Positions 7,047-8,180 of a stretch of 8,180 nt of DNA are shown in pieces (position 1 is the stretch's first letter; every line of letters begins with the position of its first letter). Source of the stretch: Clostridium sp. CAG:575 (GTDB lineage Bacteria; Bacillota; Clostridia; TANB77; CAG-508); assembly GCA_000435535.1 (NCBI GenBank), contig FR884498.1, forward strand, positions 1-8,180. The letters are read 5' to 3'. A program made the position numbers and the translations under genes. The notes under the pieces are model-generated. The model was not told where the DNA came from, searched no databases, and worked only from the letters and a program-made list of their open reading frames with translations.

Positions 7047-7075
7047 TTGAGTTTTTTTAACATTAGTGGTATTAT
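7047..7075 (+). promoter_or_regulatory. Promoter for metA
   Basis: TTGAGT (7047-7052), 17-base spacer, TATTAT (7070-7075). It abuts the T-run of the preceding terminator, so metA is transcribed independently. The start would fall near 7082, leaving a leader of about 50 bases, too short for a SAM riboswitch or T-box. Confidence 0.72.
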
Positions 7076-7078
7076 AGG

Positions 7079-7107
7079 AAAAGGAGTATATAACTATGTA
7101 TTCCTAA
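7079..7107 (+). other. Three-codon upstream ORF with its own ribosome site in the metA leader
   Basis: AAAAGGAG (7079-7086) precedes ATG TAT TCC TAA (7096-7107) by 9 bases. This site is nearer consensus than the one metA itself uses (GGTGAT). It would make Met-Tyr-Ser and stop 27 bases before metA. It could be chance, or a short translated leader affecting metA. The predicted transcript start falls within the AAAAGGAG, which weakens the case. Confidence 0.3.
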
Positions 7108-7134
7108 CAAAATAATAATGAAACGGTGATAGAC

Positions 7135-8001
7135 ATGCCAATTATTACAAAAGCAGGACTACCTGCTAACAAAATTTTGGAAAAAGAAGGAGTAAAATTA
7201 AAAGAAAAGCAAACAGAAGAAAAAGAAGAGGCAATACAAATTGCAATCTTAAATTTAATGCCAATGAAGGAGGATACAGAATTACAGCTACTGAGAAAAT
7301 TATCATGCACGGATAAGAATGTACAAATTACATTTGTGAAAACTGACAATCACAAATACAAAAATGTTAGTCAAGAACATTTAGATAATTTTTATGAAGA
7401 TTTTAATTCAATAAAAAACAAAAAGTGGGATGGACTAATAATAACGGGAGCCCCAATTGAATTAATGGAATTTGAAGAAGTAGATTATTGGGATGAACTC
7501 AAAGAAATAATGGAATGGTCAAAACAAAATGTAAAATCAACATTACATATTTGTTGGGGAGCACAAGCAGGATTATATTATCATTATGGTATTGAAAAAA
7601 TTATGTTACCAGAAAAGAAATTTGGAGTATTCAAACATACAGTATGTGATACACAAAGCTCATTGGTAAATGGGTTAAAACAAGATTTTATGGCACCACA
7701 TTCAAGACATACAACTGTTAATGAAAATGATATAAAGAAAAAAACAAATCTAATAATTACAGCATATTCAAATGATGCAGGAGTATTCCTAGTAGAAAAT
7801 AAACAGAAAAATCAAATTTTTGTAATGGGACATTTAGAATATGATATAAATACATTAGATAATGAATATAAAAGAGATATATCAAAGGGATTAGATATAA
7901 GAAAACCTCAAAATTATTATAAAAATGGACAGCCATTTGATTCATGGAGCAAAAATGGAGATAGATTTTATTCTAATTGGGTTAATTACTATTTAATATA
8001 A
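7135..8001 (+). CDS. metA: Homoserine O-acetyltransferase of the MetA family
   Basis: MetA activates the hydroxyl of homoserine for methionine synthesis in the cytoplasm. From the ATG at 7135 the protein has 288 residues, against about 300 in the family, and begins MPI as MetA proteins do. The GTG at 7126 is in frame but has no ribosome site; GGTGAT (7125-7130), complementary to the 16S 3' end, suits the ATG. Visible: AILNLMPMKEDTE (37-49), WDGLIITGAP (98-107), nucleophile C140 in HICWGAQAG, APHSRH (187-192) and MGHLEYD (231-237) with catalytic H233 and E235. The residue matching Escherichia coli Gly111 is E109 in GAPIELMEF; in this family Glu there goes with acetyl-CoA and Gly with succinyl-CoA. 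I therefore predict acetyl transfer, although such genes are often labelled succinyltransferase. Monocistronic with its own promoter and terminator. No sulfhydrylase gene is in view. Confidence 0.95.
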   Translation: MPIITKAGLPANKILEKEGVKLKEKQTEEKEEAIQIAILNLMPMKEDTELQLLRKLSCTDKNVQITFVKTDNHKYKNVSQEHLDNFYEDFNSIKNKKWDGLIITGAPIELMEFEEVDYWDELKEIMEWSKQNVKSTLHICWGAQAGLYYHYGIEKIMLPEKKFGVFKHTVCDTQSSLVNGLKQDFMAPHSRHTTVNENDIKKKTNLIITAYSNDAGVFLVENKQKNQIFVMGHLEYDINTLDNEYKRDISKGLDIRKPQNYYKNGQPFDSWSKNGDRFYSNWVNYYLI

Positions 8002-8029
8002 ATATAAAAAATTTAGTTTAATAAAAACA

Positions 8030-8062
8030 AAAACTCGGAAGTTTTGATACTTCCGAGTTTTG
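8030..8062 (+). terminator. Rho-independent terminator of metA
   Basis: A 13-bp perfect stem (8030-8042 with 8049-8061; core ACTCGGAAGT) has a 6-base loop and four T at its end, then an AT-rich tail with another T-run about 6 bases later. It starts 28 bases after the metA stop. The A-run before it could also let it serve a minus-strand gene from the right. Confidence 0.85.
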
Positions 8063-8180
8063 ATATATTTTTGCATAGGAAATGATGAGAAACAGATGTG
8101 GCTTTGCCACATGAATTTTACGAAATATCGTAGAAGATGTGGTAATGTTTATAATTAAAGTGATACTATTTTTAATATTA
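8063..8180. other. Non-coding tail with two small hairpins
   Basis: No convincing ORF. ATGTGGC (8096-8102), loop TTT, GCCACAT (8106-8112) is a perfect 7-bp hairpin; TACGA (8119-8123), loop AATA, TCGTA (8128-8132) is a second. ATGTGG recurs at 8137-8142 and could compete with the first copy for CCACAT. A TATAAT lies at 8150-8155 but lacks a -35 partner at normal spacing. It may be a dispersed intergenic repeat, a small RNA or a leader for a gene beyond the window. Confidence 0.4.

Noticed and set aside
7126..7128. GTG at 7126 as the metA start
   Set aside because: It lies inside the GGTGAT ribosome site of the ATG at 7135, and MetA proteins normally begin MPI.
7082..7134. SAM riboswitch or T-box upstream of metA
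   Set aside because: The leader is only about 50 bases and lacks the expected stems and a T-box sequence; the hairpin upstream is the terminator of the previous operon.
7104..7349. Minus-strand ORF opposite the metA 5' end
   Set aside because: Antisense to a conserved coding frame, covers the metA promoter-proximal leader, and has no recognisable product.
7757..7945. Minus-strand ORF opposite the metA 3' end
   Set aside because: A shadow of the AT-rich metA codons with no family features.
8148..8180. Promoter at the right edge (TATAAT 8150-8155)
   Set aside because: No -35 element at 16-18 bases upstream and the downstream gene is outside the window.

Overview
The window is strongly AT-rich chromosomal DNA. 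It reads like a low-GC Firmicute of the class Clostridia: codons end in A or T, ribosome binding sites are AGGAGG-type, and gene content includes a ComEC channel, a BofC C-terminal-like protein, a zinc-finger Clp ATPase, PgsA and a Bacillus-type MetA. I cannot name a genus from sequence alone.

Layout. Bases 1-2199 (+) carry most of comEC, with its 5' end outside the window. The reading frame is broken at about 1543-1547 and restored at about 1737. Bases 2318-2935 (+) encode a membrane-anchored protein resembling the BofC C-terminal domain. A long perfect hairpin at 2991-3030 separates these genes from a convergent minus-strand pair, a ClpE-like ATPase (6053-3657) followed 18 bases later by pgsA (3638-3039). 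A divergent promoter region (6054-6216) holds two well-formed promoters with identical TTGACT -35 boxes and an imperfect dyad whose arms touch both promoters. It opens on the plus side onto a compact three-gene cassette (6217-6993): two 102-residue proteins that look like diverged copies of each other, flanking a 42-residue helix-turn-helix protein. A 16-bp-stem terminator closes the cassette. metA follows (7135-8001) with its own promoter and terminator, and it has the Glu predicted to favour acetyl-CoA. The last 120 bases hold two small hairpins and no convincing gene.

How the genes fit together. Most are housekeeping: DNA uptake, protein quality control, phospholipid synthesis and methionine synthesis. 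The cassette at 6217-6993 is the one part I cannot assign. Its promoter, tiny DNA-binding protein, paired paralogues and strong terminator give it the look of a self-contained regulatory or accessory unit. The shared dyad raises the possibility that it and the Clp gene answer to one regulator, which is inference. No gene-free stretch exceeds about 180 bases. I see no rRNA, tRNA, CRISPR array, transposase or attachment site.
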